A stretch of 64,000 bases of DNA from Bacillus sp. HF117_J1_D (GCA_009928435.1 JAABNQ010000004.1:1-64000), one strand, 5' to 3'; positions 1 through 8,214 are shown, counted from the first letter of the stretch. The notes: generated from the sequence alone by a model not told the origin. Numbers and translations are program-made.

Positions 1-2
1 TG

Positions 3-149
3 ATTTCACTAGCTTTCGGATGGTTTTTAGATAAATTTAGTCACGGATTAAGGTATTATTCTAACCTGATGAGTGGAACGAAATGTACTTTATTCATTTT
101 AACGCCAGCCCTTCAAATTGATAACACTTGGTGTAAAAGATATGGATGA
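3..149 (+). CDS. 3' end of an unidentified gene, truncated by the window edge
   Basis: The frame beginning at base 3 is open for 48 codons and ends in TGA at 147-149. It starts hydrophobic (ISLAFGWFLDKFSHG), as at the end of a membrane protein, then becomes unconvincing from about base 70. The last third overlaps a glyoxalase-like remnant in another frame, so the true end of the upstream gene may lie earlier or the two may have been joined by a deletion. I do not recognise the family, and this may not be coding. Confidence 0.22.
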   Translation: MSLAFGWFLDKFSHGLRYYSNLMSGTKCTLFILTPALQIDNTWCKRYG

Positions 150-216
150 CTCTTTAAAATTCTATAGAGACGGTCTTGGCTTTGAATTCCCTATCCACGA
201 AAAAGCCCGGTGCTGA
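103..216 (+). pseudogene. N-terminal fragment of a glyoxalase/VOC-family protein
   Basis: In this frame the DNA reads KLITLGVKDMDDSLKFYRDG followed by LGFEF, the usual first beta-strand and helix of vicinal-oxygen-chelate (glyoxalase-like) proteins. It stops after about 37 codons and has no start codon: a TAA lies immediately upstream at 100-102. A full VOC domain needs about 110-130 residues, so this is a remnant. Its last codons run into the terminator hairpin at 203-229. The family call rests on motif recognition alone. Confidence 0.5.
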
Positions 217-229
217 CCCGACCGGGCTT
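203..229 (-). terminator. terminator of the zinc-ribbon gene
   Basis: An 8-bp perfect stem (AAGCCCGG / CCGGGCTT) with an 11-nt loop. Read on the minus strand it is followed by a run of T, which places it behind the gene at 289-498. Confidence 0.75.
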
Positions 230-288
230 AAAATGATCACCCTAATGTTTTTTTGCGACTGAAATATCAGCCTATGAATTATATCTCT

Positions 289-498
289 TTAAAAAAGTGT
301 ATCTTTAAATTTTTCCGGTTTTTTTACATAGCTTTCAATTATAAATCCACAATCAGTACAAATAACATATTCAACATCTGAGCCTAGGCCCATCTTACCT
401 TCTGGGTACATAACTCCATACCCTGTATGCTTGCCCTTGCCCAATTCTTTTCCACCACATTTTGGGCATTCGGCTGCTACTTTTGTAGATTTTTCCAT
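289..498 (-). CDS. small zinc-ribbon protein (TFIIIB-like annotation)
   Basis: A 69-residue protein with two CxxC pairs, CPKCGG near residues 11-16 and CTDCGF near residues 48-53, spaced as in a zinc ribbon. Similar small Bacillus proteins are often annotated as transcription initiation factor TFIIIB, which is a database label rather than a demonstrated role. I chose the ATG at 498 because GGAGGT lies seven bases upstream; the longer reading frame has no ribosome-binding site. It is read leftward into the terminator at 203-229. Function is unknown beyond likely zinc binding. Confidence 0.7.
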   Translation of the reverse strand: MEKSTKVAAECPKCGGKELGKGKHTGYGVMYPEGKMGLGSDVEYVICTDCGFIIESYVKKPEKFKDTLF

Positions 499-553
499 TT
501 TAAAGACCTCCATTTCGAATGTATGTTCCTGAGAAAAGCCCGAAAGCAGGGCG

Positions 554-889
554 TTAATTAACAAAAGTAGTATTACGAGCTTTCCAGTCTTCTAACTTAA
601 TAAATACCCAAAATCCATAAATACCCAATGTAATGACTGTAAAGAACCACCATTTAATCCAATGCCCGAATAATCCAATTGCAGAACCATGAAATTGCAT
701 TCGCTTACCTTCGATGACAGTGTGATTAATTTTCCATCCATAGATCATGGTGATAGACCATGGGTAGCAAATACCGAAGGTACAAACCGTGACAAGCGCA
801 CCAAGAATTACCCAACCTATGAACTGTAATAGTCCTCCGTCAAAATAAGATGTTCTTCCTTTGTGTGTTTCAAGTTTTTCCGTTTGCAC
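554..889 (-). CDS. DUF898-family small membrane protein
   Basis: A 111-residue protein with hydrophobic segments at about residues 20-40 and 75-98, and the pattern GGLLQFIGWVILGALVTVCT followed by FGICYPW, which I recognise from short DUF898 (YjgN-like) proteins common in Bacillus. The start is GTG at 889, five bases after GGAGGGG. It is followed, 55 bases on, by the zinc-ribbon gene on the same strand, and the two may be co-transcribed. Its role is not known. Confidence 0.7.
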   Translation of the reverse strand: MQTEKLETHKGRTSYFDGGLLQFIGWVILGALVTVCTFGICYPWSITMIYGWKINHTVIEGKRMQFHGSAIGLFGHWIKWWFFTVITLGIYGFWVFIKLEDWKARNTTFVN

Positions 890-1102
890 ATATACCCCTC
901 CATTTTTGAATTATGCAAGTTTTCCATGAAGAAAAAACAAGTCTTTCTACCAATTCATATTGGCTGTAGCTTTACTTTTTCTAAGCTCTGCCATTCTATC
1001 TCCATTATAAGAAACAATAAGTTTTTATTCTATAACAGCTATCCTTTTTAGAAACGCTTCGTTGGAAATGTTTAACTTTAAGGTAATATGCGAGGAGATA
1101 AA

Positions 1103-1131
1103 TTTGGTGAAATGCCGTTTTTTGTTATAAT
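1103..1131 (+). promoter_or_regulatory. putative panD promoter
   Basis: TTTGGT, 17 bases, then TATAAT (1126-1131). This would give panD a leader of roughly 180 nt that contains two hairpins (1195-1217 and 1219-1258). Confidence 0.45.
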
Positions 1132-1319
1132 CTTGATGGGCGGTATCGTTATTGAACTGCACCGTCGAGTGGCTGTTTTAAAAAGGGTTATCTGCCCGGA
1201 TCCGTCATCGGACAGGGACAGAAGGGTGAAAAGCAAACGTGTAGACTCAGTCCTTCTGCCTTCATGCCGGGATTCTATTTTCAAAGATGAATCCGTTTGG
1301 ACTAATAGGAGGAATGAAA

Positions 1320-1703
1320 ATGTACAGAACAATGATGAATGGAAAAATCCATCGTGCACAAGTGACTGAAGCTAATTTAAATTATGTTGGCAGTATTACG
1401 ATTGATGAGGACATTTTAGATGCAGTTGGTATGACGGCAAATGAAAAAGTACAGATTGTAAACAACAATAATGGTGCCCGCTTGGAGACGTATATCATTC
1501 CAGGCGAAAGAGGGAGCGGGATCATCTGTTTAAACGGAGCTGCCGCCCGCCTCGTACAAGAAGGGGATATCGTGATCATTATTTCCTATGTTCTTGTCCC
1601 GGAAGAAAAAGTAGCTTCACATCAGCCGAAAGTGGCCATTATGGATGAAAACAACCGTATTAAAGAAATTCTAACGGCTGAACCGGAAAATACAATATTG
1701 TAA
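1320..1703 (+). CDS. panD: aspartate 1-decarboxylase precursor
   Basis: Pyruvoyl-dependent decarboxylase that turns L-aspartate into beta-alanine for pantothenate and coenzyme A synthesis in the cytoplasm. From ATG 1320 the protein is 127 residues, the usual PanD length, and the self-cleavage Gly-Ser falls exactly at residues 24-25 (NYVGSITID), where the serine becomes the pyruvoyl group. GGAGG lies seven bases upstream; the longer open frame starting at 1287 has no such site. panB and panC, often adjacent in Bacillus, are not here, so panD stands alone. It is preceded by a structured leader. Confidence 0.95.
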   Translation: MYRTMMNGKIHRAQVTEANLNYVGSITIDEDILDAVGMTANEKVQIVNNNNGARLETYIIPGERGSGIICLNGAAARLVQEGDIVIIISYVLVPEEKVASHQPKVAIMDENNRIKEILTAEPENTIL

Positions 1704-1872
1704 GTGTTTTTTGAAAGGTAAGAAAGCATCAAATCTGACTGACTAGAAATTTTTTATGACAAATTACTAAAAACTCCTGTTAACGAGCCTGCTTAATTCC
1801 ACATATTTCTAGCTTTATTACAAAATTAATAGTTTAATAGAGATAATCATTGAAAAAGGAGATGTACATATT

Positions 1873-2319
1873 ATGGATCTTTCTTATCATGAAATTATTG
1901 TTGCTATTGATGGGTCAAAGCCTTCTGACTGGGCTTTCAAAAAAGCGATTGAGGTAGCCAAAAGAAACGACGCATCCTTAAATCTAGTTCATGTAGTAGA
2001 TACAAGTTATTACCGCGGTATTGAAATGTACGATATGAATTTTACTAAGAAGGCCCTTAGTCAAGCCCAGGAGCTACTAGATCGCTATGCTCAGCAGGCA
2101 AAGGAACAAGGTCTTGACAAAGTGGAAACTATTGTTGAAGAGGGTTCTCCAAAAACAGTTATTACAAAGCACGCAGCAAAAAAAGTCAATGCAGATTTAA
2201 TCATCTGTGGGGCAACAGGAATCAATGCAGTGGAAAGAATGTTCCTTGGGAGTGTTTCCGAGCATATTACTCGCCATGCTAAGTGTGATGTTCTCGTCGT
2301 TAGAACTGAGAAAGAATAA
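1873..2319 (+). CDS. universal stress protein, UspA family
   Basis: A 148-residue single-domain Usp protein. The start HEIIVAIDGSKPSDWAFKKA and the nucleotide-binding loop near the end, GATGINAVERMFLGSVSEHI (the G-2x-G-9x-G-S/T pattern), mark the ATP-binding subclass. Such proteins are cytoplasmic dimers linked to survival under starvation or stress; the specific role here cannot be read from sequence. The ATG follows AAGGAG. It is a single-gene unit closed by the terminator at 2338-2365. Confidence 0.9.
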   Translation: MDLSYHEIIVAIDGSKPSDWAFKKAIEVAKRNDASLNLVHVVDTSYYRGIEMYDMNFTKKALSQAQELLDRYAQQAKEQGLDKVETIVEEGSPKTVITKHAAKKVNADLIICGATGINAVERMFLGSVSEHITRHAKCDVLVVRTEKE

Positions 2320-2337
2320 ACAGATTAGATAAATTAG

Positions 2338-2365
2338 AGATCACCAAAACAAGGTGGTCTCTTTT
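2338..2365 (+). terminator. terminator of the universal stress gene
   Basis: A 9-bp stem GAGATCACC / GGTGGTCTC with a 7-nt loop, followed by TTTTTG. Confidence 0.9.
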
Positions 2366-2463
2366 TGTTTTATATTTAGAAAATTTAGTATTGACAATAA
2401 ATTAAGTCCTGTATATAATGTAGGCAAAATCATCAAGTTCAGGCTGATTTTTTAAATAGGCCA

Positions 2464-2530
2464 TTTTCGTATAACCCCGCTGTCTGGTGTGGGGGTTTCT
2501 ACAGGGAACCGTAAACCTTTGCTACGAAAA
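2464..2530 (+). ncRNA. purine riboswitch aptamer, guanine-class (C74)
   Basis: The element has the purine-aptamer layout: P1 TTTTCG / CGAAAA (2464-2469 and 2525-2530), TATAAC, a P2 hairpin rich in C/G, the invariant J2/3 TTTCTAC, and a P3 loop with CCGTAAA that can kiss the TGG of the P2 loop. In J3/1 (GCTACG) the specificity base is C, as in guanine/hypoxanthine binders, not the U of adenine binders. The P2 loop (TGTCTGG) departs slightly from the usual GATATGG. It lies about 140 bases upstream of xanthine dehydrogenase genes. The P1 3' strand also belongs to the terminator at 2521-2573. Confidence 0.88.
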
Positions 2531-2573
2531 GGCGCTTTCTTCTTTTTGAAGGCTCCTTTTTGTAGCTTTTTTT
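2521..2573 (+). terminator. riboswitch-controlled terminator (expression platform)
   Basis: GCTACGAAAAGGCGC pairs with GGCTCCTTTTTGTAGC in a stem of about 19 bp (one mismatch, two G-T pairs), followed by seven T. The 5' arm (2521-2535) contains all of the aptamer's J3/1 and P1 3' strand, so the folded aptamer and this terminator cannot coexist. That is the geometry of the adenine pbuE ON switch: ligand binding should allow read-through. Confidence 0.85.
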
Positions 2574-2672
2574 ATTGCCAGTAGCTTCACTTCGGTTCCT
2601 CCAGTAACTCCCCAAAATCTGATTTCATACAACGTAAAATGGCTCTATACAATATGTATGGAGGATGATCTC

Positions 2673-3158
2673 TTGAAAATGATCAAATTCAAGGTGAATG
2701 GTCAGGATGTCTCTGTTACCTGTCCACCCAGCCAGCCGCTCCTTGACGTTCTGCGCAATGAATTGCAATTAACCGGCAGTAAGGAATGTTGTGGTAAGGG
2801 AGAGTGTGGCTCATGTACTGTGCTAGTCAATGGGGTTGCCGTCTGCTCTTGTCTTATGTTAATAGGACAAATTGAAAATGACAGCGTTATCACGATTGAA
2901 GGAATCGGACAGACAGCAAAAATGGATCCCATTCAGCAGGCTTTCTGCGACGAGGGAGCTACCCAATGCGGTTACTGCACACCAGGGTTCATCGTCATGA
3001 CCAGATCGTTTTTAGACAGTATCGATCATGTACCGACCGCGGGCGAAGTTATGAAAGCATTAAGCGGAAATCTTTGCCGGTGCACAGGGTATACAAAAAT
3101 CATCAAAGCTGTACAGACAGCAGCCAAAAAACAATCATTGCAGGAGCTTTCCAATTGA
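2673..3158 (+). CDS. pucE: xanthine dehydrogenase, iron-sulfur subunit
   Basis: Small [2Fe-2S] subunit that carries electrons from the molybdenum site towards FAD during hypoxanthine/xanthine oxidation to urate. It has the plant-type cluster motif CCGKGECGSC at the N-terminal side and the second helical cluster motifs CGYCTPGF and LSGNLCRCTGY, as in the whole family. Length about 161 residues is typical. I favour TTG 2673 because GGAGG sits eight bases upstream; ATG 2658 overlaps that site and ATG 2679 is the other option. First gene of the operon under the purine riboswitch; its stop overlaps the start of the pucB-like gene. Confidence 0.92.
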   Translation: MKMIKFKVNGQDVSVTCPPSQPLLDVLRNELQLTGSKECCGKGECGSCTVLVNGVAVCSCLMLIGQIENDSVITIEGIGQTAKMDPIQQAFCDEGATQCGYCTPGFIVMTRSFLDSIDHVPTAGEVMKALSGNLCRCTGYTKIIKAVQTAAKKQSLQELSN

Positions 3159-3751
3159 ACTTTAAAACCGCAGGCCTACTGTTGGCAGCCGGGCTATCCA
3201 GCCGCATGGGAAAATTAAAAGCGTTGCTACCATGGAAAGGAATGCCTTTGATCCAATACTAGATTGAACAAATGAAACAGGCCGATATTGATGAAATCAT
3301 TGTAGTTCTCGGTTATCGGGCAGACCATCTACAAAAAATAATTTCTGCTTGCGGGACTCAAATAGTAATAAACAAACATTATGAATATGGAAAGAGTTCA
3401 TCTATCCGAAAGGGGATTTCCAGTCTTCAAAAAGAAGTGGATGGCATTTTTATTTCGGCAGTTGACCAGCCTGTACCTTCAGCCATTTTGCAAAAAATGA
3501 AGGCTCATCTGGAAGAAAACGAGGCAGCAGTAGTGATTCCGACATATGAAATGAAGAGGGGCCATCCTATTCTGTTACATGCCTCTACAAAGAATGATTT
3601 GTTGGTTATAAATGAAGAAACATTAGGACTTAGAAGCGTAATTCGCAAGTACCAACAGCAAATTACTTACTTGGAGATCAATGACCCATCCATTCTTTTA
3701 AACTTCAATAAACAGGAAGACTACGATAAAAATCAGGGAGGCTTCAAATGA
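3155..3751 (+). pseudogene. pucB: MobA/MocA-type molybdenum cofactor nucleotidyltransferase with in-frame amber stop
   Basis: The protein begins AGLLLAAGLSSRMGKLKALL, the NTP-transferase signature loop of MocA/PucB proteins that attach a nucleotide to the molybdenum cofactor of xanthine dehydrogenase. At 3260-3262 the frame is cut by TAG (QY*IEQMKQ) and then continues in the same frame for 163 codons with intact motifs (AVDQPVP; GHPILLHAS). Family members commonly have Gln here, so CAG to TAG is the simplest change. Start TTG 3155 overlaps the pucE stop and follows GGAG. An internal ATG at 3272 has no good ribosome-binding site. It is either a recent nonsense mutation, a suppressed codon or a sequencing error. 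Confidence 0.85.
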
Positions 3752-4626
3752 AAGTTTCCAAAATTGATATGCTCACACCGACAACTGTAGAAGAATGCCT
3801 TTATTTTTTGAGTGCTCAGGAAAAGGTGGTTCGTCTGATCGCTGGCGGAACGGATGCTGTCGTGCGGATGAAAGACGGCATTGGCAGGCCTGAGACCTGG
3901 ATCAACATAAAGGGGATGGATTCACTTAGATATATTCGAGAGGAAAGTGACGGGATCCATATCGGGCCTTTGACGACACATACTGATATGATCCATTCAC
4001 AGCTCCTATGGGATAAAGCTGACGTACTCGCATCTGCTTCAAACGAAGTCGGCGCTATCCAGATTCAGAATATGGGGACAATCGGAGGTAATCTAGGAAC
4101 AGCGTCGCCGGCAGGTGATACGATTCCTCCTCTATTTGTACTCGATGCCCGAATCGAACTAAGCTCCATTAAGGGAAAGAGGATCGTTCCCATAACGGAA
4201 TTTTTCAATGGACCCGGCCATACGATACAGAAGCCAAACGAAATGATCACTGATATCATAATCCGGCCTCAAGAGGAAAATGAAATAGGCACCTTTGAGA
4301 AGCTTGGCCCTAGAAAAGCGCAGTCTATTTCAATTGTCAATGTGGCCATGTCATTAAAAATGGGTGAAGGGAAGCGCGAATGTCTCGAAGGGAGGATCGC
4401 TTTCGGTTCAGTAGGACCTACAGTCATGCGAGGACCTAAATGTGAACGAATGCTCACTCTCAGTTCCCTTACTGACGATACGATCAAAGATGTGGCTGAT
4501 CTTGCTTGGAAGGAGGTCATGCCGATCACGGATGGAAGAGCGACAGCGAAATACAGAAGAAGCATGGCAAGCGCTCTATTGGCTAGGGGATTATATAGGC
4601 TAATGAAAAGGTGGGACGACAAATGA
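3748..4626 (+). CDS. pucC: xanthine dehydrogenase, FAD-binding subunit
   Basis: A 292-residue FAD subunit that passes electrons from the iron-sulfur clusters to the final acceptor. It shows the family's FAD-contact motifs LIAGGTDAVVRMKDG near residues 30-45 and TIGGNLGTASPAGD near residues 110-123, and the C-terminal CO dehydrogenase flavoprotein domain. The ATG overlaps the previous gene's stop (ATGA), so translation is probably coupled, and its own stop overlaps the next start. Co-transcribed with pucE and pucD. Confidence 0.92.
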   Translation: MKVSKIDMLTPTTVEECLYFLSAQEKVVRLIAGGTDAVVRMKDGIGRPETWINIKGMDSLRYIREESDGIHIGPLTTHTDMIHSQLLWDKADVLASASNEVGAIQIQNMGTIGGNLGTASPAGDTIPPLFVLDARIELSSIKGKRIVPITEFFNGPGHTIQKPNEMITDIIIRPQEENEIGTFEKLGPRKAQSISIVNVAMSLKMGEGKRECLEGRIAFGSVGPTVMRGPKCERMLTLSSLTDDTIKDVADLAWKEVMPITDGRATAKYRRSMASALLARGLYRLMKRWDDK

Positions 4627-6956
4627 AGGGGTTGAAAAAGTCAGCTACTGATGAAAAGTTAAAATGGGTTGGAAAGCCAGTTAAAAGAATTGACGGTCCT
4701 GAAAAGGTTACTGGAGAGCAAAAATATATGACCGATTATCATTATCCCGATATGACTTTTGGAAAAGTTCTCCGTTCCAAATATCCTTTTGCTAAAATAA
4801 AATCAATTGATACGTCAATGGCTGAAGCACATCCTGAGGTCATTTGTGTGTTAACGCATAAGGACATCCCTGGGTTTAATGGATTTGGAATTGTCACACC
4901 CGATCAGCCTGTGCTATGTGAAGAGATCGTTAGATGCACGGGAGATGCGATTGCTCTTGTTGCAGCAGAAACTCTTGAAGCTGCTGAAGAAGCGCTGGGC
5001 CTAATTGAAGTGAATTATGAGCCATTGGAACCCGTGACTGACCCTGAAAAAGCCATGGTTCAGGGGGCGCCGCAGTTGCATCCGGAAGGAAATATTCATA
5101 GTCATGTCGTCATAAAAAATGGTGACATCGACAAAGGGTTTGAAGAGGCTGACTTCATTTTTGAAAATACTTTTTATTCCCCGCGGCAAATGCATGCTTT
5201 CCTGGAAACCGAAGGCGGCTGGGGAAAGATCGATAAAGATGGTTCTCTGACTATTCAATGTCCTAGCCAATATGGCCATCGCGATAAGCTTCAGATCGCG
5301 AGAGCCCTAGCGTTGAACCCACGGCGCATTCATATTCATTCCAGCCCAAATGGTGGAGGCTTCGGCGGAAAAGACGAAATTACCGTTCAAATCTATCTAG
5401 CATTATTGGCTTTAAATACAAAAGGAAGACCGGTGAAGCTTCAACTGTCGCGAGAAGAATCCGTCATTGCCGGCATTAAACGCCATCCATTTAAAGTCAC
5501 GGTAAAAACCGGGGCGAAAAAAGATGGAACTATTATAGCTCACAAAGTTCGTGCAGTGGGTGACACAGGGGCATACGCATCGTTGGGAGGAGCCGTGGTT
5601 GCATTGGCCATTGAACATGCGGCAGGTCCTTATAAAATAAAAAATGTTGACATGGAAGGCTTTTGTGTTTATACAAACAATGGTATTGCTGGCGCATTTC
5701 GCGGATTCGGCGTCAATCAAGTGTGCGTTGGAATCGAGACACATATTGATATGCTGGCGGAAAAAATAGGGCTGGATCCGATTGAAATCAGAATGAAAAA
5801 TGCTTATCGCCAGGGCGATATCTCCAGTCTGGGCCATGTTGTAAAATCAAGTGTCGGTACCATGGAGACCCTTGAAAGGGCGCAAGCATGCGATCTTTGG
5901 GCAAATCGCGATTTGTATAAGGAACAGGCCGCGGAACCTTGGAAAAAGCGTGGAGTGTCGCTTGCAACTTCATTTCATGCCGTCGGAATGGGTCTTCGTA
6001 CCCCGGATTATGGAGCAGCATCTATTGAACTACTGGAAGATGGAAGATTCAAAGTCGGTTTGGCTATTGAAGAAATCGGTACAGGAAACGGAACGGTGTA
6101 TGCTCAGGTAGCAGCGGAGTGTTTACAGTGTGATATCGATCATATTGTGGTCATACAAGGAGATACGAAAGAAACCTTGGACAGCGGAACGATTTCAGCT
6201 TCAAGATCAACTTATACCGGCGGCCGTGCCATCGCGACAGCCGCAACCAATATGATCAGCCTGCTTGCTGAGACAGCGGCAGAAATATTGGGAGAACCGG
6301 AGGATCAAGTGGTTGTTTCGCAGAATCAGTTTGCTGCAGCAACTAATGCAGATCGTTCTGTTTCCTATAAGGAATTGTATCAAGTGCTGAAGGGAAAACA
6401 TCAATCCACCCGTGTTGAAGGGCATTTTTACTTTCCGCGTGAAAAAAAAGAATTGAAAAATTCTGGTGGTACACCTCATCACTTATATGGTTATATGACT
6501 CATGTTGTCATGGTTGAAGTAGACACTTTGACCGGAGAAACGGACGTCTTGAAAGTAGTAGCTATTCCTGATGTGGGAAAGGTGCTGAATCCACAAGGAT
6601 TGGAAGGGCAGACGGAAGGGGGAGCCATTATGGGGATTGGCTACACCTTATATGAAGATGTCATCATGAAAGATGGTTATCATCAAACAAAAAATCTTAC
6701 AGATTATATCATTCCGACCATCAGGGAAACCCCGGTGATTGAAACAACTCCGGTTGAATCAATGGAAGCATCCGGACCATTTGGTGCAAAGGGGATTGCA
6801 GAGGTTGTAATGATTCCGATCATTCCAGCGATTTTGAATGCTATCTATGATGCGGTAGGTGTCAGAATAAAGAAACTGCCAGCCAAACCGGAGCAGATTT
6901 TCCACGCAATTCAGGAGTCAAAGGTATATGAACCTGCTTTGGATGAGGCATATTGA
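4623..6956 (+). CDS. pucD: xanthine dehydrogenase, molybdenum-binding catalytic subunit
   Basis: A 777-residue molybdopterin subunit that hydroxylates the purine. Seen in order: an N-terminal a/b hammerhead region, GGGFGGKDE (cofactor loop), AFRGFGVNQ, and near the end ASGPFGAKGIAEVVM containing the conserved catalytic glutamate. Length fits the large subunit of three-subunit bacterial enzymes. ATG 4623 overlaps the pucC stop and has AGGTGGG upstream, preferable to GTG 4611. Purine catabolic role is inferred from the subunit set and from the riboswitch in front of the operon. Substrate specificity (xanthine or another N-heterocycle) cannot be fixed from motifs. Confidence 0.92.
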   Translation: MKGLKKSATDEKLKWVGKPVKRIDGPEKVTGEQKYMTDYHYPDMTFGKVLRSKYPFAKIKSIDTSMAEAHPEVICVLTHKDIPGFNGFGIVTPDQPVLCEEIVRCTGDAIALVAAETLEAAEEALGLIEVNYEPLEPVTDPEKAMVQGAPQLHPEGNIHSHVVIKNGDIDKGFEEADFIFENTFYSPRQMHAFLETEGGWGKIDKDGSLTIQCPSQYGHRDKLQIARALALNPRRIHIHSSPNGGGFGGKDEITVQIYLALLALNTKGRPVKLQLSREESVIAGIKRHPFKVTVKTGAKKDGTIIAHKVRAVGDTGAYASLGGAVVALAIEHAAGPYKIKNVDMEGFCVYTNNGIAGAFRGFGVNQVCVGIETHIDMLAEKIGLDPIEIRMKNAYRQGDISSLGHVVKSSVGTMETLERAQACDLWANRDLYKEQAAEPWKKRGVSLATSFHAVGMGLRTPDYGAASIELLEDGRFKVGLAIEEIGTGNGTVYAQVAAECLQCDIDHIVVIQGDTKETLDSGTISASRSTYTGGRAIATAATNMISLLAETAAEILGEPEDQVVVSQNQFAAATNADRSVSYKELYQVLKGKHQSTRVEGHFYFPREKKELKNSGGTPHHLYGYMTHVVMVEVDTLTGETDVLKVVAIPDVGKVLNPQGLEGQTEGGAIMGIGYTLYEDVIMKDGYHQTKNLTDYIIPTIRETPVIETTPVESMEASGPFGAKGIAEVVMIPIIPAILNAIYDAVGVRIKKLPAKPEQIFHAIQESKVYEPALDEAY

Positions 6957-7789
6957 TGAGCAGAAAAGTGTATGAGAAGCTCTTGCATGCTGTTAAGGAC
7001 AGTCAAAAGGACACTGCCCTTGTTACCATTACGAAGCATTTTGACGAGGCTTTAATTGGTTTAAAGGTTTTATTTCAGGAAGGTGGCGTCCTCTTTGCTG
7101 ATACGAGGTTAACAAAAGAATTTCAAGCTGCTATTCTTGAAAAGGTTTGGCCATTTTTCAAAAAAGGTGTTACGAAAGCACTCCAGTTTGAATATGAGGA
7201 TTGCCAGATTGAATGCTTTATGGAAGTGTTTCCGGTACCACCGCGTCTGATTGTAGCGGGGGCGGGACATGTATCTGAGCCCGTAGCGAAAATCGGTAAA
7301 ATGACAGGCTTTCATGTTACTGTCATAGATGATCGTTCAGAATTTGCAAACAAAGAGCGGTTTCCCACAGCAGACGAAGTTGTCTGCGCACCGTATGTTA
7401 GCTTCTTTAAGGCCCTCCATATAGACCCAAGTACATTTATTATATTGCTCACTAGAGGGCATAAATTTGATGTAGTCAGCTTGCAGGAGCTTTTAAGAAG
7501 AGAGGAAGCCATGTCTCAGGAAGCTCGGACAACCTATATCGGAATGATTGGAAGTAAGCGCCGAATCGCCGGAGTCTTCGAGCAATTGAAAAATGAATTT
7601 TCTGATCATAGCTTTACAAATATTTATTCTCCTGTAGGACTTGATATCGGAGGACAGACACCTGCCGAAATTGCTGTCAGCATCATGGCTGAAGTTTTAA
7701 AAGTGAAAAATGGAAAAAGCGGAAATTCATTGAAGGAGAAAATTCCAAGCTATTCGCAATTGAAGTTTAGGGAGAGAGTGAGAAAATGA
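6956..7789 (+). CDS. pucA: XdhC-family protein, Rossmann-fold half
   Basis: About 277 residues ending in the XdhC C-terminal Rossmann domain: PRLIVAGAGHVSEPVAKIG, VTVIDDRSEFANKERFP, and TRGHKFDVVSLQELLRR. XdhC proteins bind and sulfurate the molybdenum cofactor before insertion into xanthine dehydrogenase. The usual CoxI-type N-terminal motif is missing here and is instead encoded by the next gene, so the function appears split over two proteins. ATG 6956 overlaps the pucD stop (TGATG). Confidence 0.85.
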   Translation: MSRKVYEKLLHAVKDSQKDTALVTITKHFDEALIGLKVLFQEGGVLFADTRLTKEFQAAILEKVWPFFKKGVTKALQFEYEDCQIECFMEVFPVPPRLIVAGAGHVSEPVAKIGKMTGFHVTVIDDRSEFANKERFPTADEVVCAPYVSFFKALHIDPSTFIILLTRGHKFDVVSLQELLRREEAMSQEARTTYIGMIGSKRRIAGVFEQLKNEFSDHSFTNIYSPVGLDIGGQTPAEIAVSIMAEVLKVKNGKSGNSLKEKIPSYSQLKFRERVRK

Positions 7790-8103
7790 ACACTCTGGAT
7801 TTTTTCGAAAAGATTTTGTCTATACAAGAAAAAGGCAATTATGCGGCTGTGGCTACGGTCATTCGAACTAAGGGATCCACGCCAAGAGAAACAGGTGCGA
7901 AGATGCTGATCTATCCGGATGGGCAAATCTTTGGAACGATTGGGGGCGGCTGTGGAGAAGGTGAAGTGATTGAAAAAGCGTTTATCGTTATGGATCGAGG
8001 AATCCCTCTGCAGCATCAAGTAGATTTGACAGAAGGTTTAATGTATGAGGATGGAGGCATTTGTGGAGGGATTATGGATGTGTTTATCGAGCCGCTCACT
8101 TAG
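7786..8103 (+). CDS. XdhC/CoxI N-terminal-domain protein
   Basis: A 105-residue protein that is essentially only the CoxI domain: AAVATVIRTKGSTPRETGAK, GTIGGGCGEGEVI, and GGICGGIMDVFIEP, including two conserved cysteines (GGGCGEG and GGICGG). It probably works with the preceding Rossmann-fold protein as a two-part XdhC maturation factor. The ATG overlaps the previous stop (ATGA). Last gene of the operon; the terminator follows three bases later. Confidence 0.85.
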   Translation: MNTLDFFEKILSIQEKGNYAAVATVIRTKGSTPRETGAKMLIYPDGQIFGTIGGGCGEGEVIEKAFIVMDRGIPLQHQVDLTEGLMYEDGGICGGIMDVFIEPLT

Positions 8104-8106
8104 AGA

Positions 8107-8144
8107 AAGCCCCTGCGAACGTTTTTTCTGGGAGCAGGGGCTTT
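8107..8144 (+). terminator. terminator of the xanthine dehydrogenase operon
   Basis: AAAGCCCCTGC / GCAGGGGCTTT, an 11-bp perfect stem with a 16-nt loop. The ferritin gene converges from the other side; the hairpin may serve both. Confidence 0.8.
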
Positions 8145-8214
8145 GCTGATAGATTAAGTAATCAGAAAAGGGATGTTACACATAAAATGATAAGCAATCA
8201 TTTCTTAATATGGT

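Noticed and set aside
863-1051. 62-codon frame antisense to the DUF898 gene start
   Set aside because: No ribosome-binding site and overlaps the promoter side of a better-supported gene.
1078-1369. Two opposite 93-codon frames over the panD leader
   Set aside because: Both cross promoter-like and hairpin sequences, lack good ribosome-binding sites and show no family pattern.
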